From: an uncultured Bacteroidota bacterium
GTDB taxonomy: Bacteria; Bacteroidota; Bacteroidia; Chitinophagales; Chitinophagaceae
Assembly (NCBI GenBank): GCA_903904855.1
Contig: CAIVEH010000039.1
Location: 42,592 to 106,591 of the forward strand
Direction: 5' to 3'
DNA length: 64,000 bases
The translations under genes and the position numbers were made by a program. The notes beneath the pieces were generated by a model. That model ran no database searches. It saw only the letters and a list, made by a program, of their open reading frames with translations, and was not told the origin of the DNA. Below are positions 26,626-34,558 of the stretch, piece by piece. Position 1 is the first letter of the stretch. Every line of letters begins with the position of its first letter.

Positions 26626-26814
26626 TTGTGTTTCCAATCAAATAATTCAATTCTCCATACACTAACTTATGCATGTTATATTGCTGCTGCCTTGCTAGTA
26701 AACGCAATTATCAAAACAACAATAAATATACCAATTATATTAAATATTTTTTATTTGTTGTTAGTGCTTACGTGTATTGCATTTAGTCAGAGCAAAAAAA
26801 TAGGCTATCCATAA
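26626..26814 (+). CDS. Doubtful small hydrophobic frame
   Basis: A 62-residue frame with two hydrophobic stretches (YIAAALLVNAII, IILNIFYLLLVLTCIAF). Its last codons and stop lie inside the terminator hairpin of the convergent gene, which argues against an independent gene. Kept as a low-confidence entry. Confidence 0.25.
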   Translation: MCFQSNNSILHTLTYACYIAAALLVNAIIKTTINIPIILNIFYLLLVLTCIAFSQSKKIGYP

Positions 26815-26826
26815 GGATAGCCTATT
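26799..26826 (-). terminator. Terminator of the PA-domain secreted protein gene
   Basis: AATAGGCTATCC (26799-26810) and GGATAGCCTATT (26815-26826) pair perfectly over 12 bp around a 4-nt loop. The A run just before it becomes a U run on the minus-strand transcript. Confidence 0.9.
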
Positions 26827-26846
26827 GAATATTATTCTAGAGAAAA

Positions 26847-28868
26847 TTATCTAACAACAACAAATTTCTTAAACATCTCTTTACCATTTGATACTACAAC
26901 CAAATAATAAGAACCATTAGGCAGTTTTGAAGTTGAATAAGAATAATTATCACTCATCAATACACTAGTGTGCTTCTCGCTGGTTACTACCTGTGCAGAT
27001 GAATTAAGTATTGTGTAACTAACAACTCCAGCAGGATTGCTGAATGACAAAGATGCATTAATAACATCAGATGTCGGATTTGGGAAAATACTAAAGCTCG
27101 CGATAGCATTATTTACATTGTGAACTCCAACATGGCTATGGCTGGTATCAGGTACATAGTTAGTTGTTGTAAATGCTACAGCAGGAATCATACCTTTCTG
27201 ACTGCTGAATATAACCGAGTCAACACTGGATAAAAAGGTTGTACCACCAAAAGCACATGGGGTCATCCCATAACCTGGATAAGAAACAATAGGACCAGAA
27301 CTTCCACCAGCTGGTTCGCCACCTGGCCACATTGTAGCAGAATATTCCATTGTACCATATTTCCATGCACCAACTGTTCTTGGATAAGTATTATTGTTTC
27401 CATCAAGTCCTAAAAACCAGCCATTAGCCAGATCAGGAGCTACATAATACCAGCTGTTTGAATCAACATGAATTTGCCTGGCAACACCGGTAGAATCACC
27501 GAATTGAGCAGAAAAATAGCCTCCTGAAGTATCAGCAGGATTTGCATCACCAGCAGGGAAAGTTTTTGTAGCAACACCCACAAGTTCCAGCTCATCTGTC
27601 TGTACATAATGATCAAGTGAATCATCAGGATGAGCGCCATCTACCCATTTAAACAAATAAACTGAGACATCTGTAATTGAAGAAATGATATGTCCGGTAT
27701 CAGTATTAGATGCCATTGAAAATTGAACTGAATCAAAACTACCACCACCCTTAGCAATATAATACATTGGACCCCACAGGTAACGGTCAGCGTTAGGAGG
27801 AGTAGTTCCCATCGTTGGCGCTTCATATAACGATGCAATTACATGATGTTTTGCAAAATCATATCTGCCTTTTGAATACAGACTATCAGTAAGATAAAAC
27901 GTAGTACTTAAAGAATCATCACCACCATATTGATCAGGTGTAGCTGTCTTAATAGAATATCTGGTAGTAATACGCCCATCTCCAGAAGTAATACCTGTCA
28001 GATTAAACTGCGGACCATAAAATGCCCAAATTGAATCCGAAGCAGGAAAGGAAGTAAGTTTGGTAGAATCAGAATGAATTACTAATGGACTACCGCTAAC
28101 TGGATAAAATGTAGTTGTTGAATAAAGTGTTGTAATACCAGGATCAGCTGTACCGAAATTAGCTATATATGCACCGTTGATACCTTTATAAGGCACAGGG
28201 TTCATTCCTGCTGTCAATTGGCTGTAAGGTATAGCGTAATTATGCCACATACTAAAACCCTGATTAATCAATCCAACATCTGTTGTATTGCCTAATCCCC
28301 ACAATGAAATAGTCATACGCGCAGTATCACCTGCTATACCATCATGATATTTGGCATCAATAGCATCACCATCAGCCTTGGTAATCATAAATACCGGACA
28401 ACCGGTGAATGCAGTGCTGGCAGACATACCAATAACACCGTTCGACTGATTATTTACAATAACTACAGCAATTGCACCTGCAGCAAAACACCTTGCAGCC
28501 TTATCACTGAAATATACACCACCACCTCTGTAACAGAAAGCAATTTTTCCAGTCATACTTCCAGCTGGCAATCCTGCAGTTACCAAGCTATCACCGGCTG
28601 CTGGCATAACAATTTGTTTATTAACCAATGGAGAAGTAACCGGAGCTCCCCATGACGATGAACCTGAATAAGCATAGCTGTATTGCTTATCACCAGCCAC
28701 ACTTAATGGGCTTAATACTTCAAAACGCACACCTACATAATCCTGGTACCAGTTGCTTGTTGTGGTTCCGGGAAAATGATATGGATGAAATGTCTGCGCA
28801 CTAACAATTCCTGCACCACAAACCAGAAGTGCAAGCAAAGAATTTCTGAACAAATAGAATTGCTTCAT
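26847..28868 (-). CDS. Secreted protein with PA domain and type IX sorting domain
   Basis: A 673-residue surface or secreted protein with a signal peptide (SLLALLVCGAGIVSAQ). A protease-associated (PA) type domain lies at about residues 95-175 (KIAFCYRGGGVYFSDKAARC, AGAIAVVIVNN, VFMITKADGDAI). No catalytic protease motif was seen. The C-terminal 80 residues are a type IX sorting domain: FSIFPNPTSDVINASL, then PNGSYYLVVVSNGKEMFKKF. Exported by Sec and type IX systems; the PA domain suggests binding of protein or peptide substrates. It ends at a strong terminator. Confidence 0.85.
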   Translation of the reverse strand: MKQFYLFRNSLLALLVCGAGIVSAQTFHPYHFPGTTTSNWYQDYVGVRFEVLSPLSVAGDKQYSYAYSGSSSWGAPVTSPLVNKQIVMPAAGDSLVTAGLPAGSMTGKIAFCYRGGGVYFSDKAARCFAAGAIAVVIVNNQSNGVIGMSASTAFTGCPVFMITKADGDAIDAKYHDGIAGDTARMTISLWGLGNTTDVGLINQGFSMWHNYAIPYSQLTAGMNPVPYKGINGAYIANFGTADPGITTLYSTTTFYPVSGSPLVIHSDSTKLTSFPASDSIWAFYGPQFNLTGITSGDGRITTRYSIKTATPDQYGGDDSLSTTFYLTDSLYSKGRYDFAKHHVIASLYEAPTMGTTPPNADRYLWGPMYYIAKGGGSFDSVQFSMASNTDTGHIISSITDVSVYLFKWVDGAHPDDSLDHYVQTDELELVGVATKTFPAGDANPADTSGGYFSAQFGDSTGVARQIHVDSNSWYYVAPDLANGWFLGLDGNNNTYPRTVGAWKYGTMEYSATMWPGGEPAGGSSGPIVSYPGYGMTPCAFGGTTFLSSVDSVIFSSQKGMIPAVAFTTTNYVPDTSHSHVGVHNVNNAIASFSIFPNPTSDVINASLSFSNPAGVVSYTILNSSAQVVTSEKHTSVLMSDNYSYSTSKLPNGSYYLVVVSNGKEMFKKFVVVR

Positions 28869-28966
28869 AAAATAATATTTATTTTTTGGTTGCTAAATTA
28901 AGGATATATCTCCAAATAAAAAAAATAACCTTATAGTTGTGTTACACAAATATAAATTCTATATCT

Positions 28967-29953
28967 CTAAATTATATTCAATTCTTTGCTTAAAGTCAGC
29001 ATTCGGTCAATTGGTATCTTAGCAGCCAACCGCAATCCCTCATTCAATAATATCTCTGGATTTTCATTTCTTAAACATAAATACAGTTTCTCCAATGTAT
29101 TCAGCTTCATGTGTGGACAATCATTACATGCACATGCATTATCAGGTGGAGCAGCAATCAATGTTTTCTCTGGTGCGCTTTGTTGCATCTTATGCAGTAT
29201 ACCTGATTCAGTAGCAACTATGAAAATCTGACTTGGATTTTTAGAAATAAAATGAAGTAGCTGAGTAGTTGAACCGATAAAGTCAGCAATATTTAATACT
29301 GATTCTTCGCATTCCGGATGTGCTATCACTTTCGAATCTGGATATCTCTCCTTTAACTTTATAATCTTACTTACTGAGAAAATCTCATGAACCATACATG
29401 CCCCGTTCCATAATACCATATTCCTGCCCGATACTCTATTAATATAGCCTCCAAGATTTTTATCAGGAGCAAATATAATTTTCTGTTCTTGTGGTAAACT
29501 TTCAACTATTGCTCTTGCATTTGAAGATGTGCATATAATATCACTCAAAGCTTTAATAGCTGCCGAACAATTAACATAGGATATTACCAGGTGGCCAGAA
29601 TGTTTATCAATAAACCGTTTGAATAAATCCGGTGGGCAACTATCGCTCAGTGAACATCCGGCTTTTAGATCCGGCAGTAGAACTTTCTTGCCAGGATTCA
29701 AAATCTTTGCAGTTTCAGCCATAAAATGCACGCCTGCAAATACAATAATATCTGCATCTGTAGCCTCTGCTTTCTGTGCTAAACCTAAGCTGTCACCTAC
29801 ATAATCAGCAATATCCTGTATATCAGGCTCCTGATAATAATGTGCCAGAATAATCGCATTCTTTTCCTTTTTAAGTTTATTTATCTCTGAAAATAGATCC
29901 ATCACCGGATCAATATAATTTTCTTTGACGATAACTTCATTTATATTTTTCAT
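28967..29953 (-). CDS. nadA: Quinolinate synthase A
   Basis: Condenses iminoaspartate with dihydroxyacetone phosphate to quinolinate in NAD synthesis, using a 4Fe-4S cluster. The 328-residue protein has [44 protein letters not shown], and the three cluster cysteines in [12 protein letters not shown] (first), the NCSAAIKA region and [13 protein letters not shown] (C-terminal). nadB and nadC are not adjacent. Its start lies just left of the DnaA-box cluster and is transcribed away from it. Confidence 0.96.
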   Translation of the reverse strand: MKNINEVIVKENYIDPVMDLFSEINKLKKEKNAIILAHYYQEPDIQDIADYVGDSLGLAQKAEATDADIIVFAGVHFMAETAKILNPGKKVLLPDLKAGCSLSDSCPPDLFKRFIDKHSGHLVISYVNCSAAIKALSDIICTSSNARAIVESLPQEQKIIFAPDKNLGGYINRVSGRNMVLWNGACMVHEIFSVSKIIKLKERYPDSKVIAHPECEESVLNIADFIGSTTQLLHFISKNPSQIFIVATESGILHKMQQSAPEKTLIAAPPDNACACNDCPHMKLNTLEKLYLCLRNENPEILLNEGLRLAAKIPIDRMLTLSKELNII

Positions 29954-30000
29954 ACCACAAAGTTAACTGATAATATCAAAAACCTTTTTTCCAGACCCGG

Positions 30001-30420
30001 TTTTCACACTAATTCACATTCCTAATAAATACTTTTAAAATTTCAAAAAAATCTAACCACTACTATTACGGTTGTGAAATTGGGGAATAAAAAAAGTTAT
30101 CCCTATAGGATTTATGGACCTACCAATATTATCCACAGGTTAAGGCAATGTTACCCACACATGAAAACCAGCGCTACAAGCTAATCCACATTGCAAATGT
30201 GGATTGTGGATTAAATACGCTGTTGGTAAATAGTAGCAACTGTATAAAGTAGTAAGCTGTGGAAAAAAATAAAAAGTGTGGCATAACTCTGCCTGATAAA
30301 TAATGAGAAAATAGTTACTCCTGAAATACCTGATTTTTTACAGAACTTTTCCACATAAAAAATAGAGTTTTCAGGTGCCAATAAACTTCATCAAATAAGA
30401 TACGCTGATTTTATTTAATA
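30001..30420. other. Candidate replication origin (DnaA-box cluster)
   Basis: A gene-free stretch between the divergent nadA and DUF4293 genes. A perfect DnaA box TTATCCACA lies at 30129-30137. One-mismatch boxes are at 30151-30159 (TTACCCACA), 30182-30190 (TAATCCACA), 30205-30213 (TAATCCACA, reverse), 30258-30266 (TTTTCCACA, reverse) and 30347-30355 (TTTTCCACA); weaker ones are at 30198-30206 and 30277-30285. AT-rich tracts lie on both sides. Gene orientation flips from mainly minus on the left to mainly plus on the right. No dnaA gene is nearby, which is common in this phylum. Confidence 0.7.
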
Positions 30421-30539
30421 CAAATCAGCTGGCAGAATTATTCAACGGGCAATTGCTCCGGTTTAATAAAATGCTTAAATCAGACATTAAGATTTATATT
30501 TGTCACGAATATTTATCCTCGGAAACACACTACCATAAT

Positions 30540-30971
30540 ATGATACAACGCAAACAATCTGTTTACCTGTTCCTGGCAGCTTTACTGAATGCTGGTGTAT
30601 TTTATTTTAACCTTTATCAATATCACTTGATCGATTCCGGTCCGATTGTTCCATTGAGAGTAAATGATCATTTCCCTTCATTGCTGATTGCATTGCTCAT
30701 CACGTTGATTCCTTTAATTACTATATTTCTTTTCAACAACAGGAAAAGACAGATCAGCTTATCTTTTCTGAGCCTTCTGGGAATAATAGCCTTTATAGCT
30801 TTAATGCTCTGGCGTGTGAATGGATTAAGTAAATTGGTACCTCCACCTCACGATGGCAGCTATTGGATAGGAGCTGTATTACCGGTTATTTCACTGGTAT
30901 TTGTTTTCCTTGCAATACTTGGTATACGTAAAGATGACAAGTTGGTGAAGTCAGTTGACCGCCTTAGATAG
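30540..30971 (+). CDS. DUF4293-type membrane protein
   Basis: A 143-residue inner-membrane protein starting MIQRKQSVYLFLAALLNAGV at ATG 30540-30542; the longer frame adds residues upstream of a promoter element TATATTTG at 30495-30502. Four hydrophobic segments are visible (8-24, 46-66, 75-95 and 112-130), with RKRQISLSFLSLLGI between the second and third and a charged tail (RKDDKLVKSVDRLR). The arrangement matches the DUF4293 family of Bacteroidota, of unknown function. First gene on the right of the candidate origin. Confidence 0.75.
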   Translation: MIQRKQSVYLFLAALLNAGVFYFNLYQYHLIDSGPIVPLRVNDHFPSLLIALLITLIPLITIFLFNNRKRQISLSFLSLLGIIAFIALMLWRVNGLSKLVPPPHDGSYWIGAVLPVISLVFVFLAILGIRKDDKLVKSVDRLR

Positions 30972-30982
30972 TATGATGAATC

Positions 30983-31888
30983 TTATCTTCTCCTGAATGG
31001 TTTGTTTTCATCTATATCCACATCATGTTTTCTGGCCGAATAGCCAGCCTTGTGGGAAAGCCGGAAGGTAAAACCAATCATAATACCTATATTACTGAAA
31101 GGCTGGGAATACGTCGGTAATTTCGCATAATTAGTATCCACCGACACATTCTTACTGTATGTTACTTTGTGTGGGCCGCCTATTGAATCAAGGGGATAAG
31201 TCACTCCATCTTCAGTGAAACTTTTAAGTACTGATTCTTTAATGAATAAGGATAACGACAGCATACTTATCTCACCCCAAAGGTTCATCCGGTCGTTCAT
31301 TTTATATTGTAAACCTGCTGCAGCATTAAATCCTAAAGAAAAGCTGTTTGAAATCTGGTAGGTAAGGTCCACATTTGTTGGAAGACTTGGTATATAATAA
31401 TTATTCTCCTCGGTTATTTTGGTAATTACAGGTATTGCAAGCCCGATCCTGGTATACACATTAACAGATGACGATCCGCCTGATTGCAGTACAATAGAAG
31501 GTTCTAAAATAATTGAGTTATTGGCGCGCTGTACATAGCTCCCATTGGCATTATATCCGCTGAAAGTAATATTATTGTCAGCAAAAGTATATGTGGTGGT
31601 GCTAAGCCCGAATGCAGCATCCAGCTGGGCAGCAATATGCTCAGTAAACTGGTAGCCAAATCCTGAAGTGCTTTGTGTTCCTGAAGTAAATGAAGCGCTT
31701 TTAATATTGTAGGTTTGAAGATAGGTTGTATTGGTTCTGGAGCCGCTATATGGTATCGCATTTCCGTCAATTGTCTGTCCCGCTTGAGGCAAAGCATATC
31801 CAAGGCCAATTCTGAAATAAAATCCCTGGGCGAGTGAGCAATAGGTAATACCTGTAAGTGCAAGGGCTACTATTATTATCTTTTTCAT
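30983..31888 (-). CDS. Outer-membrane beta-barrel protein
   Basis: A 301-residue exported protein. The ATG at 31886-31888 gives the signal peptide MKKIIIVALALTGITYCSLA; the longer frame only adds 18 residues in front. The mature part has alternating strands (FYFRIGLGYALPQ, IGLAIPVITKI, AAAGLQYKMNDRMNLWGEIS) and a long C-terminal strand IGIMIGFTFRLS, typical of small outer-membrane barrels. No porin or receptor family was recognised. Convergent with the DUF4293 gene. Confidence 0.75.
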   Translation of the reverse strand: MKKIIIVALALTGITYCSLAQGFYFRIGLGYALPQAGQTIDGNAIPYSGSRTNTTYLQTYNIKSASFTSGTQSTSGFGYQFTEHIAAQLDAAFGLSTTTYTFADNNITFSGYNANGSYVQRANNSIILEPSIVLQSGGSSSVNVYTRIGLAIPVITKITEENNYYIPSLPTNVDLTYQISNSFSLGFNAAAGLQYKMNDRMNLWGEISMLSLSLFIKESVLKSFTEDGVTYPLDSIGGPHKVTYSKNVSVDTNYAKLPTYSQPFSNIGIMIGFTFRLSHKAGYSARKHDVDIDENKPFRRR

Positions 31889-32009
31889 TGGTAATTTTTT
31901 TAACAAAGATAGGTTTCTTAAAAAGAACAAGGTAACACCCAATTAAACCGGAGAGTTAGCCAGTATCACCCAAAACAATAAAACATTTTAAACCGATTGT
32001 AATAAACAG

Positions 32010-32038
32010 ATGTGCCACACTTCAAAAGTGTGGCACAT
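32010..32038. repeat. Perfect hairpin of the TGTGCCACACTT family
   Basis: ATGTGCCACACTT (32010-32022) and AAGTGTGGCACAT (32026-32038) form a perfect 13-bp stem with a 3-nt loop. It resembles the hairpin at 12933-12965. It lies between pepP and the outer-membrane protein gene. Confidence 0.85.
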
Positions 32039-32111
32039 TTAGCTACTTAAAAAACTATACTAAGACCAATGACCTATCACCGGTCTCTTATCACCTATCT
32101 CTTATCACCTA

Positions 32112-33401
32112 TCACTTCTTCATCTGCGCCTCAATCTCCTCAACAGTAATCGGTATATTTTTAAACAGGTCAGTATTTCCTTTTTTAGTGATCCAGATAT
32201 TGTTCTCGATACGTATTCCCATTTGTTCTTCCTCAATGTATATGCCAGGCTCTATCGTAAACAGCATACCTTCTTTTATTACATCCATATAGTTGCCCAC
32301 GTCATGTACCACAAGCCCGAGGAAGTGAGTAACGCCATGATAAAAATATTTCTTGAAGGCAGGATTATCAGGGTCCTGGTTCTTGATATCATTCTTCGAA
32401 ATCAGCCCTATTTTCAATAACTGCTTTTCCATTTCTTCATTTATGCTCTTTACATAGTCCTGGAAATGTAGGCCGGGCTTCAGAATCTTTTTGCCATGGT
32501 TGTGCACATCAAGGCAGGCATTATATACCTCTTTTTGGCGTTTGGTAAATTTCCCGTTCACAGGTACAGTCCGGGTAAGGTCAGCATTGTAATTACCATA
32601 CTCAGCGCCGAAATCCATCAGTATCAGCTCGCCATCCTTGCACACCTGGTTGTTCTCTTCATAATGTAATGTTCTTGCACGGTCTCCCGATGCGATAATA
32701 CAACCATATGCATGGCCTGTGGCCCTGTTACGCAGAAACTCATGGGTCAGTTCGGCTTCAATCTCATATTCCATGACGCCGGGCTTGATGAATTTCAACA
32801 CCCTGTCCAGCGCCTTGGCAGTAATGTCTACTGCTACCTTGGTTACTTCAATTTCCTCTGCTGTTTTTACACAGCGCAATTCCTTCATGATCCGTGCGGC
32901 ACGATCATAATGATGGATCGGGTATTTCTTCATCACATCCTGCACAAAAAGCAGGTCAGTACGGGGCAGTTCAGTATCCAGGCGGTTGTGTTCATTGGTG
33001 TTGAGGTACACGGTATCAGCGCTGTTCATCATCACCTGCAGCATAGTATCAAAACCATCCAGCCATTGCACATTCTTTATCCCCGATATAGCACTAGCCT
33101 CATCCTTACGCAGTTTATGCCCCACCCATTTTTCCAGCAGTTCATTGGGCTTAAGCAGCACCAGCACTTCACGCATATTTTTATCCGGGTTATCCGGGTA
33201 CAGCACCACAATGGTTTTCTCCTGTACTACACCGCTCAGCCACATTACATCCGCATCGGGCTTATAACCATAGGTGCCATCACCGCCTTTCGGAAATACC
33301 GGACTGCATGGGAAAATGGCTAATGAATTGGGCTTCATTTTTTCAACAAACCGCGCCCTGTTCTGTTCGTATAATTTTGAGGAAATTGGTAAATATTTCA
33401 T
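32112..33401 (-). CDS. pepP: Xaa-Pro aminopeptidase (aminopeptidase P family)
   Basis: Removes N-terminal residues ahead of proline using two metal ions. The 429-residue protein has an N-terminal creatinase-type domain (LAIFPCSPVFPKGGDGTYGY) and the pita-bread catalytic domain from about residue 170. Metal ligands are seen in LILMDFGAEYGNYNADLTRT (two Asp), HGVTHFLGLVVHDVGNY (His), MLFTIEPGIYI (Glu) and MGIRIENNI (Glu). Cytoplasmic. It appears as a single gene. Confidence 0.93.
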   Translation of the reverse strand: MKYLPISSKLYEQNRARFVEKMKPNSLAIFPCSPVFPKGGDGTYGYKPDADVMWLSGVVQEKTIVVLYPDNPDKNMREVLVLLKPNELLEKWVGHKLRKDEASAISGIKNVQWLDGFDTMLQVMMNSADTVYLNTNEHNRLDTELPRTDLLFVQDVMKKYPIHHYDRAARIMKELRCVKTAEEIEVTKVAVDITAKALDRVLKFIKPGVMEYEIEAELTHEFLRNRATGHAYGCIIASGDRARTLHYEENNQVCKDGELILMDFGAEYGNYNADLTRTVPVNGKFTKRQKEVYNACLDVHNHGKKILKPGLHFQDYVKSINEEMEKQLLKIGLISKNDIKNQDPDNPAFKKYFYHGVTHFLGLVVHDVGNYMDVIKEGMLFTIEPGIYIEEEQMGIRIENNIWITKKGNTDLFKNIPITVEEIEAQMKK

Positions 33402-33496
33402 TTTGTAAAAGAAAATTTGCGATTGTGAAGGTAATGCAAGTTAAGATTGAGGATACTGATAATAGTATCCCTGCCAGGAAAAAACTTTCAAAATAA

Positions 33497-33528
33497 TTTG
33501 GTTTATTTTATAAACTAGTTTATATTTA
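33497..33528 (+). promoter_or_regulatory. Promoter with a 16-bp palindromic operator
   Basis: TATAAACTAGTTTATA (33509-33524) is a perfect palindrome. It overlaps the -7 region (TATATTTA, 33521-33528) of a promoter with TTTG at 33497-33500. The winged-HTH gene two genes downstream in the same transcription unit is the natural candidate to bind it. Confidence 0.65.
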
Positions 33529-33563
33529 TGCTATGTTTATAAAAAACCACTAAAACACACAAA

Positions 33564-34130
33564 ATGGAAAACAACGAAAAACAACATTTGGAACTGATCA
33601 CAGAGATGATCAATATCGCCCGTAAAGAGTATAGCGATGACAGCTTCATTTTTCTGTTATGGGGATGGAGTGTATGCCTGGCCAGCCTCGGAGAATATGC
33701 ATTGCTGAAACTTGGAACGGAATATCACTCGCTTGTATGGCTTATCCTGATACCGGTCGTAATTATCCAGATTGTATATTTTGCCCGTCAAAAAAAACAG
33801 GAAAGAGTAAAGACCCATATGGACAAGGTAATCAGCTATGTGTGGATTTCGGTAGGCATATCAATGGGTGTGGTGTTGTCGTCTGGCCCGGTAATGCAGT
33901 TGAGTACCTATCCTGTTCTTATCCTGTTATATGGTATAGGCACATTTATATCTGGCGGAATTTTGAATTTAAAATCCATGAAAATCGGAGCTATCTGTTG
34001 CTGGGTATTAGCCCTTGTGGCAATACGTGTTTCGTTTGAGTACCAGCAATTGATCTTATCTTTGTCATTGATATTATCCTATATTATTCCCGGCCACCTT
34101 TTAAAAAACCGCTACAGACAAAATGTTTAA
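33564..34130 (+). CDS. Polytopic membrane protein of unknown function
   Basis: A 188-residue protein. After a charged N-terminus there are hydrophobic segments at about 28-45, 55-72, 88-108, 113-131, 137-155 and 160-175. It overlaps the following winged-HTH gene by 8 nt, so the two are translationally coupled. In Bacteroidota such a pair, a membrane protein with a small regulator of the PadR/ArsR-like type, often forms an autoregulated operon. No family was recognised. Confidence 0.65.
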   Translation: MENNEKQHLELITEMINIARKEYSDDSFIFLLWGWSVCLASLGEYALLKLGTEYHSLVWLILIPVVIIQIVYFARQKKQERVKTHMDKVISYVWISVGISMGVVLSSGPVMQLSTYPVLILLYGIGTFISGGILNLKSMKIGAICCWVLALVAIRVSFEYQQLILSLSLILSYIIPGHLLKNRYRQNV

Positions 34131-34419
34131 AGAGCTCGACCCCGTATTGCACTCACAGCTAAGGTTGGCGATAGTGTCTTTGCTGATTTCACTTGAGGAG
34201 GCCGAGTTTACTTTTCTGAAAGAAAAAATAAATGCCACTTCAGGCAACCTGAGTGTGCAACTGGATAAACTTAAGACTGAGGGATACATTGAGATAAATA
34301 AAACATTCAGAAATAATTATCCACTAACAGTGTGTAAGATTACTAAAAAAGGAATCAGTGCCTTTGAAAAATATGTGGATACACTGAAGACATATCTTAA
34401 TCCAGGCGGTAATAAATAA
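34123..34419 (+). CDS. Winged-helix transcriptional regulator
   Basis: A 98-residue protein made almost only of a winged HTH: HSQLRLAIVSLLISLEEAEF, then a recognition helix with NATSGNLSVQLDKLKTEGYI and a wing (INKTFRNNYPLTVCKITKKG). It resembles the winged-helix DNA-binding (DUF, MarR/ArsR-like) small regulators of this phylum. It is coupled to the membrane protein gene upstream; the promoter in front of the pair bears a palindrome that could be its operator. A TonB receptor and a TPR protein follow 139 nt downstream. Confidence 0.85.
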   Translation: MFKELDPVLHSQLRLAIVSLLISLEEAEFTFLKEKINATSGNLSVQLDKLKTEGYIEINKTFRNNYPLTVCKITKKGISAFEKYVDTLKTYLNPGGNK

Positions 34420-34558
34420 AAATCAAAGCGGCAAGGAAAGAAAAATAGATTCACCGCCCCTTTTTACCAATTCACCGCCTCACCATCCCAATTAGCCGAA
34501 ATAAATTTGCCTGAACTACAGGCAGCATATACTTTTGCGGCATATTCAAAAAACATCC

